Shown: positions 1 through 9,458, counted from the first letter of the stretch. The stretch: 64,000 bases of DNA from JAUXEH01 sp965533275 (GCA_965533275.1 CBESWG010000016.1:1-64000); one strand, 5' to 3'. The notes: a model not told the origin generated them from the sequence alone. Numbers and translations: made by a program.

Positions 1-41
1 CATTTCCGCGAATTGTTCTCCGGTAAGCCCTAATAAAGAGC

Positions 42-83
42 AAAAAAAAAGGGACACTCCCTCCAAAAGAGGGCGTGCCCCTA
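42..83 (-). terminator. Intrinsic terminator of the cold-shock gene
   Basis: Read on the minus strand, a 13-base stem with two mismatches (arms 69-81 and 51-63) and a 5-base loop is followed by nine consecutive T residues (50-42). It lies about 20 bases past the cold-shock stop codon, which is the classic rho-independent layout. Confidence 0.9.
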
Positions 84-101
84 AGGTTGCTGCAAAAGCG
101 G

Positions 102-302
102 TTAGACTACAGTGACATTCGCTGCAGCGGGGCCCTTGGGACCCTGCTCGATGTCAAAGTTGACTTTGTCGCCCTCATTGAGACTCTTGAAGCCGGCGGC
201 GTTGATCGCGGAATGATGAACGAACACGTCCGGACCGTCTTCCTGCTCGATGAAGCCGAAGCCCTTGCTGCTGTTGAACCACTTAACTGTTCCAGTAGCC
301 AT
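102..302 (-). CDS. csp: Cold-shock domain protein (CspA family)
   Basis: A 66-residue single cold-shock domain protein, a small OB-fold that binds single-stranded RNA/DNA and melts mRNA structure. The sequence shows GTVKWFNSSKGFGFI (RNP1-type KGFGFI) followed by DVFVHHSAI (RNP2 type), and length matches CspA proteins. An AGGAGT ribosome site lies 7 bases upstream of the ATG. The gene stands alone, with its own -10 box about 125 bases upstream and a strong terminator downstream. The long 5' leader fits the family's post-transcriptional regulation, although temperature control is inferred. Identification is essentially certain; which paralogue it is cannot be told. Confidence 0.97.
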   Translation of the reverse strand: MATGTVKWFNSSKGFGFIEQEDGPDVFVHHSAINAAGFKSLNEGDKVNFDIEQGPKGPAAANVTVV

Positions 303-426
303 TGTGACATACTCCTAAATAAATGTTCTCAAAGTTCCAAACTGGAGGTTGCCACTTTGTTAAATGGTTGTTCCCTCAGGTCGAAACCGGCCCAAACCAA
401 AGGCTGGTCCTTAATTGATTATGGGT

Positions 427-455
427 ATTATAGCAAATTTAAAAATTAATTGCCA
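427..455 (-). promoter_or_regulatory. Promoter of the cold-shock gene
   Basis: A perfect TATAAT (-10, 432-427 on the minus strand) follows a 17-base AT-rich spacer and a weak -35 (TGGCAA). Predicted transcription would start near 420, giving a leader of roughly 118 bases, typical of cold-shock mRNAs. Confidence 0.6.
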
Positions 456-1987
456 GTCTTTCCACCCACGTTTTTTGTGTTATTTATGAAGTGTGCAACG
501 TCCAATTTGAACTTCTCGAGCATGGCTGGCCGGATGTACATCATGTGACCCGCTTCGTAGTAGGTCAGGCTCACCCTCTCCTTGTAGGTGGCATCGAAGC
601 CGAGGTGATCGAAGGTCCATTCAGTGGCAGCAAAGGGAGTCGCCATGTCATAGTAGCCGTTGGCGACGAGGACCTTCAGAAACGGATTGCGGGCCATGGT
701 GCTGCGAAGCGAGTCGACGAGGTTGAGATACCGGGCACGGCTTTGCGTGCCGTAATCCCAGGGTCGGACAGGTCCTCTGGTCCGGTATTGGAGCTCCGAT
801 TCCCATTTGAGCTCGTTCCGGATGTAGTCGTTGAACAGGGCCACGTAGGCCCCGCTGAGAGCCGTGTTGGACGGATCGAATTCCTGGGTTTCGCCGGCGG
901 CATCCGCGTCGATCCCGGTAAACCGGCTGTCGAGGCGGCCAGTCATCAGGCGCCGATCCCGCAGCAGCTCCTTGCGAAACCGCTGTGAATTGACGCGCAG
1001 GTTTGCCTGTTTGATATACTCAGCAGATAGACCTGTGAGACGTGCCGCCTTTTTCGCCACCTCATCCCGCTCTCCAGGGCTCAGGCGGTTCCCTTTGGTG
1101 AGCGCGGCCAGATATTCCCCAAAGGCGAATTCCCGGGCCTCCTGCACGATCTCTTCGAGGCTGCCTTGCACATCCGCCGGCAGTTTTTTATGAAACCACG
1201 CAGTCACCGTGTAGGTAGGAAGGAAACCAGCATAGTAGATATCGTTGCCAGGGGCCTCGTAAAGCGTGCTGAAATCGATAACAGACGATACCAGGACGAT
1301 GCCGTTGAGTTCGATGCCGTGCTGCGTCTGGAGCTCCTGCGAGACGCCTGCCGAGCGTACCGTTCCATAGCTTTCCCCTAGCAGATACTTAGGCGATGGC
1401 CAGCGGTCGAACTTTGTGATGTAAAGGCGGATGAACTCAGAGAAGGCTTCGATGTCCTGCTGCACGCCATGGAACTGACTCGGGTCCTCGCCCTCGACAG
1501 CTCGGCTGAATCCGGTCGACATCGCATCGATGGCCACGATGTCTGTCACATCGATGAGGGAGTGTTCGTTGTCCACGAGGCTGTAGGGCGGTGCCGGTTG
1601 GAATCCCTCCTCCGCCATCTGAACCCGTTTGGGACCGAGCACACCCATGTGGAGCCAGATCGTTGCGGAGCCGGGCCCTCCGTTGTAGCAGAACGTGACC
1701 GGGCGGGAGCGCATATCGGTGATGCCGTCGCGAGTATAGGCCACAAAAAACATGTTGCCCCTGGGTTCGCCGTTGGGCCGGCGCAGCACGAGCTGGCCCG
1801 GAGTTGCCGTGTAGCGCACTTCCTGGCCGCCGATGCGGACACTGTGCTGCGTCTTCACGATTTTTTCCGCAGCGAGGATGAGGCTGTCTGTCTTGTGTTT
1901 CACGTCCTTGGCTGGCGGCGCTTGTGCGAAAGCCACGGTCGCCATGAAGGCAAAGGCTAAAACGGTCAGGATGATTCGTTTGCGCAT
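446..1987 (-). CDS. Secreted S10-family serine carboxypeptidase-like peptidase
   Basis: A 513-residue exported alpha/beta-hydrolase of peptidase family S10. The start at 1987 is chosen because a GGAGG site sits just upstream and it opens directly into a signal peptide (MRKRIILTVLAFAFMATVAFA). Family marks are CYNGGPGSA near residue 100 (oxyanion region), the nucleophile motif GESYG near residue 205, VANGYYDMATP (catalytic Asp region) and EAGHMMYIR (catalytic His) near the C-terminus. It probably removes C-terminal residues from peptides in the periplasm. A longer frame starting at 2038 exists but adds 17 unlikely residues. Both neighbours are separate transcription units. Confidence 0.88.
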   Translation of the reverse strand: MRKRIILTVLAFAFMATVAFAQAPPAKDVKHKTDSLILAAEKIVKTQHSVRIGGQEVRYTATPGQLVLRRPNGEPRGNMFFVAYTRDGITDMRSRPVTFCYNGGPGSATIWLHMGVLGPKRVQMAEEGFQPAPPYSLVDNEHSLIDVTDIVAIDAMSTGFSRAVEGEDPSQFHGVQQDIEAFSEFIRLYITKFDRWPSPKYLLGESYGTVRSAGVSQELQTQHGIELNGIVLVSSVIDFSTLYEAPGNDIYYAGFLPTYTVTAWFHKKLPADVQGSLEEIVQEAREFAFGEYLAALTKGNRLSPGERDEVAKKAARLTGLSAEYIKQANLRVNSQRFRKELLRDRRLMTGRLDSRFTGIDADAAGETQEFDPSNTALSGAYVALFNDYIRNELKWESELQYRTRGPVRPWDYGTQSRARYLNLVDSLRSTMARNPFLKVLVANGYYDMATPFAATEWTFDHLGFDATYKERVSLTYYEAGHMMYIRPAMLEKFKLDVAHFINNTKNVGGKTGN

Positions 1988-2183
1988 CGAAAAACCTCCA
2001 GGAGTGATTCGTGTGAGCATTCTATCACGGCTCCCCAAGAACAGCCAGTACAGTCATCACAACATTTTCTCGGCTATAACTCTGAGCACGCGACCTCGAG
2101 AATCCGTTGCTCGCCCTACACAGATTCAGTGGAGGGCCATTTCACCGAAGACGGGGAACTTATCTGGACGATCTGTTCGCGGC

Positions 2184-3047
2184 CTAACGATCGAATCGGG
2201 TACTGAAAGTGTACTCGATGCGGTCGGTCTGAGGAGATTCACCCCAAGAACCTTCCATATCGAGATAACCCTGCTTCGATAGGAACATGCCCTTCTCGTA
2301 GGCAAACAGAATGGTTTCTTTGCCTTTCCCGGAATACTCGCACACGACCTGCCCTCTGCCGCCTTCGATCTCGGTTCGGCTGGTCTGGGTGTACGAAGCT
2401 TCGATCTTCGCACAGGGGATTCCATCCTTCGTGGTATATTCCATCAAGGTGTAGGTATGGACACTGATGATCTTTGACCGGGCACCCCTCATCATGGGCC
2501 GTTCCCTATCCAACCGGAACATCCACGTGTCACCAGGCCCCACCGGATGATCCGGCAGATGAGGAAACACATTGTTGGCGCGGTGGAGGAAGCCCGAAGG
2601 ATCCGAGAGCTGAAGCAAGACATCTTTCTGTGGGAGGTTATTAAAAACCTCCAGGCCTGAGAGGTCCCCTTCCGGGGAGAGTAGAACATCCACGGCATGG
2701 CCGGTCAGGTCCGAAAAGGCCTCGTGAAAGGTGCCTCCGGGATTGTTTTTCTCACAGGTGATCTTCTGAAACGCCATGTTGAGGTCCAAGCCCCGATCGC
2801 TGCCGGTCGACTTGACTTCGAATTGGCACTCCGCCTCATGTTCGATGGTGTTGCCGGTCAGTGCTCCATCAGGAAGCACCGTTTCCCGCTCATAGAAATT
2901 TTTTCCAGTGACCAGGAATTTTGAGCCGGCTGCCATGTCATATTTAAGCAGATGGATTCCTGACTGATCTGTTTTGCCCTTGTAGGACCCGGCCAGCAGG
3001 AATCCAATGAAAAAGTAAATGGGAATCTGTGCTGTGATTTTCGCCAT
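2184..3047 (-). CDS. Secreted protein of unknown function (DUF6263-like)
   Basis: A 287-residue protein with an N-terminal hydrophobic segment (IPIYFFIGFLLAGS) consistent with export, then a beta-rich domain. Phrases such as FPHLPDHPVGPGDTWMF and a late IEYTFSTRFDR resemble DUF6263-type exported proteins, where a 'vGdtW' motif recurs; that match is from memory. No catalytic motif is visible. The start codon has no Shine-Dalgarno sequence, but a consensus promoter ends 13 bases upstream of the ATG, so the mRNA probably has a leader of only 6-8 bases. Function unknown. Confidence 0.75.
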   Translation of the reverse strand: MAKITAQIPIYFFIGFLLAGSYKGKTDQSGIHLLKYDMAAGSKFLVTGKNFYERETVLPDGALTGNTIEHEAECQFEVKSTGSDRGLDLNMAFQKITCEKNNPGGTFHEAFSDLTGHAVDVLLSPEGDLSGLEVFNNLPQKDVLLQLSDPSGFLHRANNVFPHLPDHPVGPGDTWMFRLDRERPMMRGARSKIISVHTYTLMEYTTKDGIPCAKIEASYTQTSRTEIEGGRGQVVCEYSGKGKETILFAYEKGMFLSKQGYLDMEGSWGESPQTDRIEYTFSTRFDR

Positions 3048-3060
3048 CTTATTCTTCTAT

Positions 3061-3089
3061 AAGTTAGAAGATATAGAGCCAGCTGTCAA
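3061..3089 (-). promoter_or_regulatory. Sigma70-type promoter giving a near-leaderless transcript
   Basis: On the minus strand TTGACA (3089-3084) is separated by exactly 17 bases from TAACTT (3066-3061). The start codon of the secreted protein is 13 bases past the -10 box. Confidence 0.6.
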
Positions 3090-3201
3090 GCTCCGATTGA
3101 ATTTCTAGAGATCACCACGGTCCGGGGGCCTCAATACCTGAGAAGGATCTTCTCTTGGAGGAAGTCGGTAACCTTTTGGATCCCTTCTGCGTATAAGTAT
3201 A

Positions 3202-3225
3202 CGAAGTTCGAATTTTTCGAAGTTC
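3202..3225 (+). promoter_or_regulatory. Direct repeat and palindrome upstream of padR, possible operator
   Basis: CGAAGTTC occurs at 3202-3209 and again at 3218-3225 (period 16), flanking an inner TTCGAATTTTTCGAA inverted repeat. It lies 20 bases before the padR start, where PadR proteins commonly bind their own promoter. Operator function is inferred. Confidence 0.4.
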
Positions 3226-3244
3226 ATATGCGTCGGAGAAGGTC

Positions 3245-3571
3245 ATGAAACATTTCACGAAGAAGGAAGAGCAGATCTTGCTCGCCATTTATAGCCTGCA
3301 GGACGAAGCCTACCTGATCTCCATCCGGGAAAAGATCAAGGACTACACAGGGAAGTACTATTCCGTGGGAACGATCTATGCGCCACTGAACCGGCTGCAC
3401 ACCTATGGCTACCTGGCCGTGCTCATGGCCAAGCCCGAGAGAGTCTCAGGAGGAAAACCCATTAAATATTACACTCTGACGAAGAAAGGGAAGGCCGCTC
3501 TTGCAGTCCTGGAGAAACAAACCAGGCTTATGTGGGAGGGATTTGATTCGCCCCCTCTCCTGGAAGATTAG
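3245..3571 (+). CDS. PadR-family transcriptional regulator
   Basis: A 108-residue winged-helix regulator. It shows the PadR pattern: N-terminal EEQILLAIYSLQDEAYLISI, recognition region YSVGTIYAPLNRLHTYGYL, and wing GGKPIKYYTLTKKGKAAL. PadR proteins are usually repressors that respond to small molecules or membrane stress. The stop is 8 bases before the permease ATG, so the two are co-transcribed. The regulator probably controls the permease and itself through the repeat at 3202-3225. Start supported by GGAGAAGG. The same pairing occurs on the minus strand at 23771-24095. Confidence 0.92.
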   Translation: MKHFTKKEEQILLAIYSLQDEAYLISIREKIKDYTGKYYSVGTIYAPLNRLHTYGYLAVLMAKPERVSGGKPIKYYTLTKKGKAALAVLEKQTRLMWEGFDSPPLLED

Positions 3572-3579
3572 GCAGAAGC

Positions 3580-6153
3580 ATGAAATCAAAACAAGATAGG
3601 ATTCCGGGTCCGGCTGCCTGGATGCTCAACCGGATGCTGCCCCCAGGGGAAAGTATTCTGCTGCGCTGCAGTTTCGAAGATCTGTATCTAGAAAAGATTC
3701 GATCCACCGGAAAATTCAGGGCCGGCGTTTGGATATGGGGAGAGATCCTTAGGTCCCTGCCCGGATTCCTCTATGCGACGATCTACTGGAGGCTGATGAT
3801 GTTTAAAAATTATGCTCTGATCGCTCTGAGAAATATCAGGAAGCACGCCGTCCATTCAACCATCAACATAGTAGGTCTTTCTTTGGGGATGGCTGTCTGC
3901 CTGTTGATCTTCCTTTGGGTGCAGGATGAACTCGGATATGACCGGTTCCATTCGAATAGGGATGAGATCTCCCAGGTGTACAGCGAGCTTCAGTATTCGA
4001 GGGGCAGCCAGATAGTTACAGGTTCTTACTACCCCCTGGCCAGGGTCCTGAAAACTGAGTGTCCCGAGGTAAGAGAGGCTGTTCGTTATCAATCTGCATC
4101 GGGAATGATCATCAGCAGGGGGGAAACACATTTCAGCAACGATACCGCCGCCCTGGTCGATCCCGCCTTTTTTGAAATGTTTTCGTTCCCGTTTATAGAG
4201 GGAAGCCCCGAAACCGCCCTGAAGGAGAACAATGCTGTTGTCCTGACAGAAGCCATGGCCAAAAAGTATTTCGGGAACGAAGATCCGGTCGGACAGATCC
4301 TCACCGTTGACAGCCGGTTGGATCTGCAGGTCACAGGCGTTATTCAGGACGTACCTGAACAGTCGTCTCTGCAGTTTGACTGCATCGTTCCCTTTGTGCT
4401 CGCTTTTGCACCGGACTATCAGGAACCCGAGCATTGGGGAGGGAACCCATTCCAGACCTTTGTCCTGCTGCACAGAGACGCCAACCATCCCATGGTAGAG
4501 CAGAAGATCACGGCCATCGCGGAGAAATACATGAAGTCCAAATCCTTCCAGGCCTCCTTTCATCTGTTTCCTCTGAAGCGGCTGCACCTGTATTCTCCAC
4601 ACGGGGGGGGGCTCATCCAATCTATTTTGATATTCTCCGGAATAGCCCTGTTCGTTCTCCTGATCGCCTGCATCAATTTCACGAACCTCAGCACCGCCAA
4701 AGCCATTACACGGGCCAAGGAAGTCGGGATGCGCAAGGTCGTGGGCGCTCGCAAATCCGACCTTGTCGCGCAGTTTATGGAAGAATCGCTGTTGATCTCT
4801 TTCTTTACGCTAGCGATCGCATTGGCACTCCTGACACTTTTTGTGCCCGCCTTCAATCATCTTGTGGGCAAACAGCTGTCACTGAGTTATCTGCTTAGGC
4901 CAACGGTTCTATTCGGATTCTTGGGCATTGCCGTGACTACGGGTCTTCTCGCCGGGATGTATCCCGCTCTTTATCTGTCGTCCTTTCAGCCGGGGCGCAT
5001 ACTCCGGGGTTTGGGCCGGACGAACCTCCGGAGTTCCTTGCGAAAAATCCTGGTGGTATGTCAATTTTCACTTTCGATCGTCCTGATGATATGCACCCTG
5101 GTGGTTTTCAAACAATTGGGATTCATGATGCACAAGGATTTGGGATTCGAACGAGAGAACCTGCTTGTGCTTCGGATGACCGACCGGATGCAGGCTGAGT
5201 ACATGGCCATAAAGGGCGACCTGTTGCAGAATCCGAAGATCCTTGGAGTGACAAAAAGCCTGCAGGGGCCGTGGAACATCGGATCCACGGTCGGCGCTGT
5301 GGATTGGGACGGCAAGCCCCCTGCCGAGTCCGTCAACTTGTTTTGGGACTATGTGGGTTACGACTACTTCGATGCCTTGGCATTGACGATCATCGAAGGG
5401 CGGGCGTTTTCCCGGGACTTTGCCACTGATCAGGAAGAAGCTTACATCGTGAATCAGGAAGCCGCAAATCTCATGGGGATGGACTCCCCGGTGGGGGCAC
5501 GACTATCTGTTTTTCGTAAACCAGGAAGGATTATAGGAGTTGTCAAGAATTTCCACTTCCAGCCCCTCTACCACGAGATCAAACCTTTTGTTTTTATGCT
5601 GAGGCCCGATTCCGTTTCCAACGCCTTTGTCAGGATCCGGCCTGAGGGTATATCGGGGACTTTGGACCATATTCGCAGCACAGTAGCCAAATACGCACCA
5701 GATTCACCTGCCGATCCCATTTTTTTCAACGATATCCTGACAAACCAGATCTACGCCTCAGAACAACAAACCGGCCTCATCGCTGGATATTTTTCCTCTT
5801 TAGCTGTATTGATCTCCTGTTTGGGGCTTTTCGGCCTCGCTGCGTTTATGGCGGAAAGGAGGACCAAAGAGATCGGCATACGCAAGGTCGTGGGTGCTTC
5901 TGCCCGGGAAGTGGTGTTCATGCTTTCTAGGGATTTCTCCAAATGGGTGCTGTTGTCCAATTTATTTGCCTGGCCCGTGGCTTATTTCGCGATGCAGAAG
6001 GTTCTCGAGAGGTACGCCCACAGGGTGGAGATGGGTCTGGAACTCTTCATCCTGCCGGGGCTGGCAGCCTTTGCCATCGCAATGCTGACGGTCAGTTATC
6101 AGACATTCAAAGCGGCCCGCTCCAATCCAGTGGAATCCCTGCGTCATGAATAG
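3580..6153 (+). CDS. MacB/FtsX-type ABC permease with N-terminal prefix domain
   Basis: An 857-residue membrane protein. Residues 1-65 form a short soluble prefix found in PadR-linked permeases of Acidobacteria-like genomes (family recalled). Next come a first TM segment (INIVGLSLGMAVCLLIFLWV), a MacB periplasmic core-like domain with the typical LTEAMAKKYFGNEDPVGQ motif, FtsX TM helices, a second periplasmic domain and a final FtsX unit. Conserved turns KAITRAKEVGMRKVVGA and RRTKEIGIRKVVGAS mark the duplicated FtsX domains. No ATPase gene is adjacent, so it is an orphan permease. It may move lipids, peptides or lipoproteins, or act as a mechanotransmission sensor; the substrate is unknown. 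Confidence 0.88.
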   Translation: MKSKQDRIPGPAAWMLNRMLPPGESILLRCSFEDLYLEKIRSTGKFRAGVWIWGEILRSLPGFLYATIYWRLMMFKNYALIALRNIRKHAVHSTINIVGLSLGMAVCLLIFLWVQDELGYDRFHSNRDEISQVYSELQYSRGSQIVTGSYYPLARVLKTECPEVREAVRYQSASGMIISRGETHFSNDTAALVDPAFFEMFSFPFIEGSPETALKENNAVVLTEAMAKKYFGNEDPVGQILTVDSRLDLQVTGVIQDVPEQSSLQFDCIVPFVLAFAPDYQEPEHWGGNPFQTFVLLHRDANHPMVEQKITAIAEKYMKSKSFQASFHLFPLKRLHLYSPHGGGLIQSILIFSGIALFVLLIACINFTNLSTAKAITRAKEVGMRKVVGARKSDLVAQFMEESLLISFFTLAIALALLTLFVPAFNHLVGKQLSLSYLLRPTVLFGFLGIAVTTGLLAGMYPALYLSSFQPGRILRGLGRTNLRSSLRKILVVCQFSLSIVLMICTLVVFKQLGFMMHKDLGFERENLLVLRMTDRMQAEYMAIKGDLLQNPKILGVTKSLQGPWNIGSTVGAVDWDGKPPAESVNLFWDYVGYDYFDALALTIIEGRAFSRDFATDQEEAYIVNQEAANLMGMDSPVGARLSVFRKPGRIIGVVKNFHFQPLYHEIKPFVFMLRPDSVSNAFVRIRPEGISGTLDHIRSTVAKYAPDSPADPIFFNDILTNQIYASEQQTGLIAGYFSSLAVLISCLGLFGLAAFMAERRTKEIGIRKVVGASAREVVFMLSRDFSKWVLLSNLFAWPVAYFAMQKVLERYAHRVEMGLELFILPGLAAFAIAMLTVSYQTFKAARSNPVESLRHE

Positions 6154-6258
6154 ATAAAGCAAAGAGATCCAAAGTCTAGATGTTCTAAGTCCCCTGGAAC
6201 CAATCCAGAGTAAATCTCGTACCTTTTTCTAGAAGCAGCTGTAAAGGGAGACACCCCG

Positions 6259-8634
6259 ATGCTGAAGAACTATATCAAAGTCGCGCTCCGCAATTTACTT
6301 CGCTATAAGGCCTATTCGTTCCTCATCATCTTCGGCCTGGCCCTGGGCATCGCCGTCTTCATCCTGGCGGTTCTCTACTCGGGGTACAACTCCAGTTTCG
6401 ATGGCTTTCACCATGAAGCCGACGAGATCCACATGGTCGTCCGAGTGGTTCCATCCGGGAACAAGGGAGAGCAGCACACCGCCTACACTCCCCTCCCCCT
6501 CATGGCAGCCCTGGAGACTGAGTTCCCAGAAATCGAAGGGGCCACCCGCTTCCGCCGCAATCCTCAAACCATCGTGCAGAATCGAAAAGAGATCTTCTAC
6601 GAGTCCAACATCCTGACAGTGGACTCCAATTTCCTGTCCTTCTTCAATTTCAAATTCATTAAAGGAGATGCGAACACAGCCCTCGCTCAGCCGAATTCCA
6701 TCCTCCTTACGGAAGATTCCGCCCTTAAATATTTCGGGGAGACCGATCCTTTAGGTGAAACCCTGACCCTGGATAACCGGTTCGATGTCACTGTCGCAGG
6801 CATCCTCGGAAACAGTCCCGACAACTCCTGTATCTCCTTTGACTTCATGCTTTCTCTGGAAACCTCCCGGAGCCTTTATGGCTGGACCGATGACTGGACG
6901 GCAAATACCGTCACAACCTTCCTGCGCACACCCCAAGGCCAGGACGCCGCGCGGATAGGATCCGGTCTTCCCGCCTTCACCAAGAAATACTACCCCGCGA
7001 TGCCGGACAGTCCCAGAAGGATGTACCTGCTCCCCCTCCTCGAATACCGGCGGCAGGTCGAGGGCCTCGATCTCCGCTCGAACCTCCATGCCGGCACACC
7101 CTATGTGACCGCGGTCTTTCTGGTCGGAATGGCTGTCGTGCTGCTGCTCATCGTGTGCATCAACTTCATGAACCTCTCGACGGCGCGTTACATGCAGCGC
7201 GCCAAAGAGATCGGCTTGCGAAAGGTCGTCGGGGCGAACCGCATGAAACTCGTGTCCCAATTCCTGGGTGAATCGATCCTCTTGACTTTTATCGCTGTCC
7301 CGCTCGCGTTCCTGATCTTTGTTCTGCTCAAGCCCGCATTCATCGCCGCGGTCAATCACGAGATGCAGCTCCCCTTCGGCAATGACCCAGTGCTGGGGCT
7401 GATCATCCTGGCAGGAGTCCTACTGATTGGGATCGTCGCCGGGAGCTATCCGGCCTTTTATCTGTCGGCCTTCAAGCCCATCCATGTCCTCAAGGGTGAC
7501 CTCCGGGTGGGCCGGAAAGGAGCCGCGCTGCGGAAGACACTGGTCGTGTCGCAGTTCGCCCTGTCCATCCTGATGCTGGTATTCACTGTGGCTCTCGCCG
7601 ACCAGCTGGATTATCTCATTCAGATGGACCATGGCTTTGAAAAAGACCGAGTGCTCACGGTCACGGTCCCTCAGGAAGCTCAGGACAGGTTGGAGTCTTT
7701 CAAGAAGTCATTGAGCACACTACCGGAAATTTTAGGTGTTTCCGCATCGCAGCGCCTCCCCGTAAACTGGAAGCCGGAATTCCAGGTCATACCCGAGGGA
7801 TACGACGAAAGCGAGGCCTGGACCATGGCCGGCTATGGAGTGGATTTTGATTTCATCGAGCTGCTCGAACTGAAGATCAAAAAAGGGAGGAGTTTTTCCC
7901 GGGATTTCCAGGATAAAAACAGTTTTGTCCTGAACGAAACCGCTGTACGGCAGCTCAAATGGGACGATCCCGTCGGCAGGGAACTGTGTGTGGGAGACAA
8001 AGCAGGGCTCATCATCGGGGTTGTACAGGACTATCTGTTCGACAATGCCCACAGACAGATCGAGCCCTCCGTCCTCTTCCTGGAAGAACAGGACCTGGGA
8101 TACATGCTGGTTAAAACCACAGACATCACTCAGTCCGGCAGCATCGCCCTGGTCAGAGAGAAATGGCAGAGCTTTTTCCCGAGCCTGCCTTTCACCTATT
8201 CGACCTTGAGGACCAGGTTCGACAGATCCAATGAATATATTAAAGGCATGTATCAGGTGTTCGGTGCAGTGGGCGTCTTTTCCATTTTCATCTCCTGTCT
8301 GGGCCTCGTGGCAATGGCATTCTACACTGTGGGGCGCCGCACGAGAGAGATAGGAGTGCGGAAAGTCCTGGGCGCCTCGGTCCCAGGAATCATCCGGCTT
8401 CTGCTCTTCGGGTTCCTCAAACTCGTGGTGATCGCCAACCTTATCGCCTGGCCCCTGACCTATTTCCTCCTGAAGCAGTTCCTGGGATGGGCCTGGGCCT
8501 ACAGGACCGATATTTCGCTGACAGTGTTCGCGGCTTCTGCGATACTCACGCTCACCATGGCGGTGCTGTCGGTGATCTATCAGACCGTCAAGGTCTCGGT
8601 GTCCAACCCAGCCGAGGCTCTCCGCTACGAATGA
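6259..8634 (+). CDS. MacB/FtsX-type ABC permease
   Basis: A 791-residue duplicated FtsX/MacB permease without the soluble prefix. It starts directly with LKNYIKVALRNLLRYKAYS and a first TM segment. Both halves carry the conserved cytoplasmic turns (MQRAKEIGLRKVVGA and RRTREIGVRKVLGAS), with the periplasmic MacB-like motif LTEDSALKYFGETDPLGE between them. It follows the previous permease by 105 bases and has its own GGGAG site, so it is probably in the same operon. The two permeases are paralogues and might pair as a heterodimer, but no ATP-binding subunit is near. Substrate unknown. Confidence 0.88.
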   Translation: MLKNYIKVALRNLLRYKAYSFLIIFGLALGIAVFILAVLYSGYNSSFDGFHHEADEIHMVVRVVPSGNKGEQHTAYTPLPLMAALETEFPEIEGATRFRRNPQTIVQNRKEIFYESNILTVDSNFLSFFNFKFIKGDANTALAQPNSILLTEDSALKYFGETDPLGETLTLDNRFDVTVAGILGNSPDNSCISFDFMLSLETSRSLYGWTDDWTANTVTTFLRTPQGQDAARIGSGLPAFTKKYYPAMPDSPRRMYLLPLLEYRRQVEGLDLRSNLHAGTPYVTAVFLVGMAVVLLLIVCINFMNLSTARYMQRAKEIGLRKVVGANRMKLVSQFLGESILLTFIAVPLAFLIFVLLKPAFIAAVNHEMQLPFGNDPVLGLIILAGVLLIGIVAGSYPAFYLSAFKPIHVLKGDLRVGRKGAALRKTLVVSQFALSILMLVFTVALADQLDYLIQMDHGFEKDRVLTVTVPQEAQDRLESFKKSLSTLPEILGVSASQRLPVNWKPEFQVIPEGYDESEAWTMAGYGVDFDFIELLELKIKKGRSFSRDFQDKNSFVLNETAVRQLKWDDPVGRELCVGDKAGLIIGVVQDYLFDNAHRQIEPSVLFLEEQDLGYMLVKTTDITQSGSIALVREKWQSFFPSLPFTYSTLRTRFDRSNEYIKGMYQVFGAVGVFSIFISCLGLVAMAFYTVGRRTREIGVRKVLGASVPGIIRLLLFGFLKLVVIANLIAWPLTYFLLKQFLGWAWAYRTDISLTVFAASAILTLTMAVLSVIYQTVKVSVSNPAEALRYE

Positions 8635-8704
8635 TTGCCTCGAAAGCGGCAAATCCACAGATCCATACAAACTCATCGGCAGCGAAAACGTATTCATTCT
8701 TTAG

Positions 8705-8899
8705 AAACCGGGAGCTCTGAGAGCGGAAGCCGAGAATGTGGGCGAAGGTGTCAACTCAGCGGAATATGAATTCCGTCCCTATGTCACACCGGACGGGAAG
8801 TATCTGTTCTTCACAAGCAATCGGCCCAACGAGGGACAGACGAGCAACATCTTTTGGGTCGATGCGGGAGTGATCGAGGATCTGAATCCTTATAGATGA
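8705..8899 (+). pseudogene. C-terminal remnant of a PD40/TolB-like propeller protein
   Basis: An open frame without a start codon, cut by an in-frame TAG at 8702-8704. It encodes about 64 residues ending in a recognisable PD40 blade (FRPYVTPDGKYLFFTSNRPN) and a natural-looking end (IEDLNPYR, stop). This is the usual tail of secreted TolB-like beta-propellers. The upstream part of the gene is gone, replaced by the permease gene, so it looks like a deletion remnant. Confidence 0.65.
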
Positions 8900-8920
8900 A
8901 GCTCTCTTACTTCTGACTTT

Positions 8921-9313
8921 TCAAGTATGGCTCTCGATGAAAACATCGAGCTCATGATGCCACAGATCAGGGTCGAGCGTCTTTGGGATCGTCTCCTCAT
9001 CGAACAGCAGATCGATCAGATAGCGGGGACGCTTCCCGCCGATGAACATCGCCTTGGCGCAGGACACGCAGTAGACGAGCACCTCCCAGAGAGAGTGTGT
9101 CCCGGAGTCTGTATAATTCTCCCGGTATCTCCGGTCACACCCCGGACAGATGTTGATGACCTCGGTTCCTGAAGCCAGGGCAGGGACATGCCGGCAGCAG
9201 GTCAAGCTCATTTCCATGGGGCCAAGATTGCTACTGAGCAGCTCGTGCAGCCTAGTAGCCAGGTCCGGCTTGTACAGCATCAAACCGCACCCTGGCGTGA
9301 ACAGTTTTGTCAT
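8921..9313 (-). CDS. Small Cys-rich protein, possible Fe-S (CCG-domain-like)
   Basis: A 130-residue soluble protein with about seven cysteines in clustered motifs: TPGCGLMLY at the start, SLTCCRHVPAL in the middle, INICPGCDRRYR, and YCVSCAKAMF. The CC and CPGC arrangement recalls the Cys-rich CCG domain of heterodisulfide-reductase/glycolate-oxidase iron-sulfur subunits, which binds a [4Fe-4S] cluster; here only one domain is present. The ATG at 9313 is preferred over an upstream GTG because a GAGAGG site precedes it. Function is inferred from motif style only. Confidence 0.65.
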   Translation of the reverse strand: MTKLFTPGCGLMLYKPDLATRLHELLSSNLGPMEMSLTCCRHVPALASGTEVINICPGCDRRYRENYTDSGTHSLWEVLVYCVSCAKAMFIGGKRPRYLIDLLFDEETIPKTLDPDLWHHELDVFIESHT

Positions 9314-9427
9314 CCTGGTCCTCTCTGAAACCACACATCGCTATTAATGTCTTTGGGCGATCCAAAAACGAAGCTACCATACACAACATTAGCATATCAA
9401 CACCCGATATTAAGGACTGGGAAAAGA

Positions 9428-9451
9428 CTAACGAGCCTGACAGTGAGGCTC
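9428..9451 (-). terminator. Probable terminator after the DinB-like gene
   Basis: On the minus strand GAGCCT pairs with AGGCTC around a 7-base loop (9451-9433), followed by a T-rich stretch. It lies 8 bases past the DinB-like stop. The short stem makes this only moderately convincing. Confidence 0.45.
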
Positions 9452-9458
9452 TGTCCAG

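Noticed and set aside
3140..3154. Perfect GAGAAG-GAT-CTTCTC palindrome in the gap before padR
   Set aside because: Not followed by T-run and away from the promoter; could be chance in a 15-base stretch.
7732..8697. A 321-codon minus-strand frame opposite the second permease
   Set aside because: Antisense shadow; product has no hydrophobic or catalytic pattern typical of a real protein.
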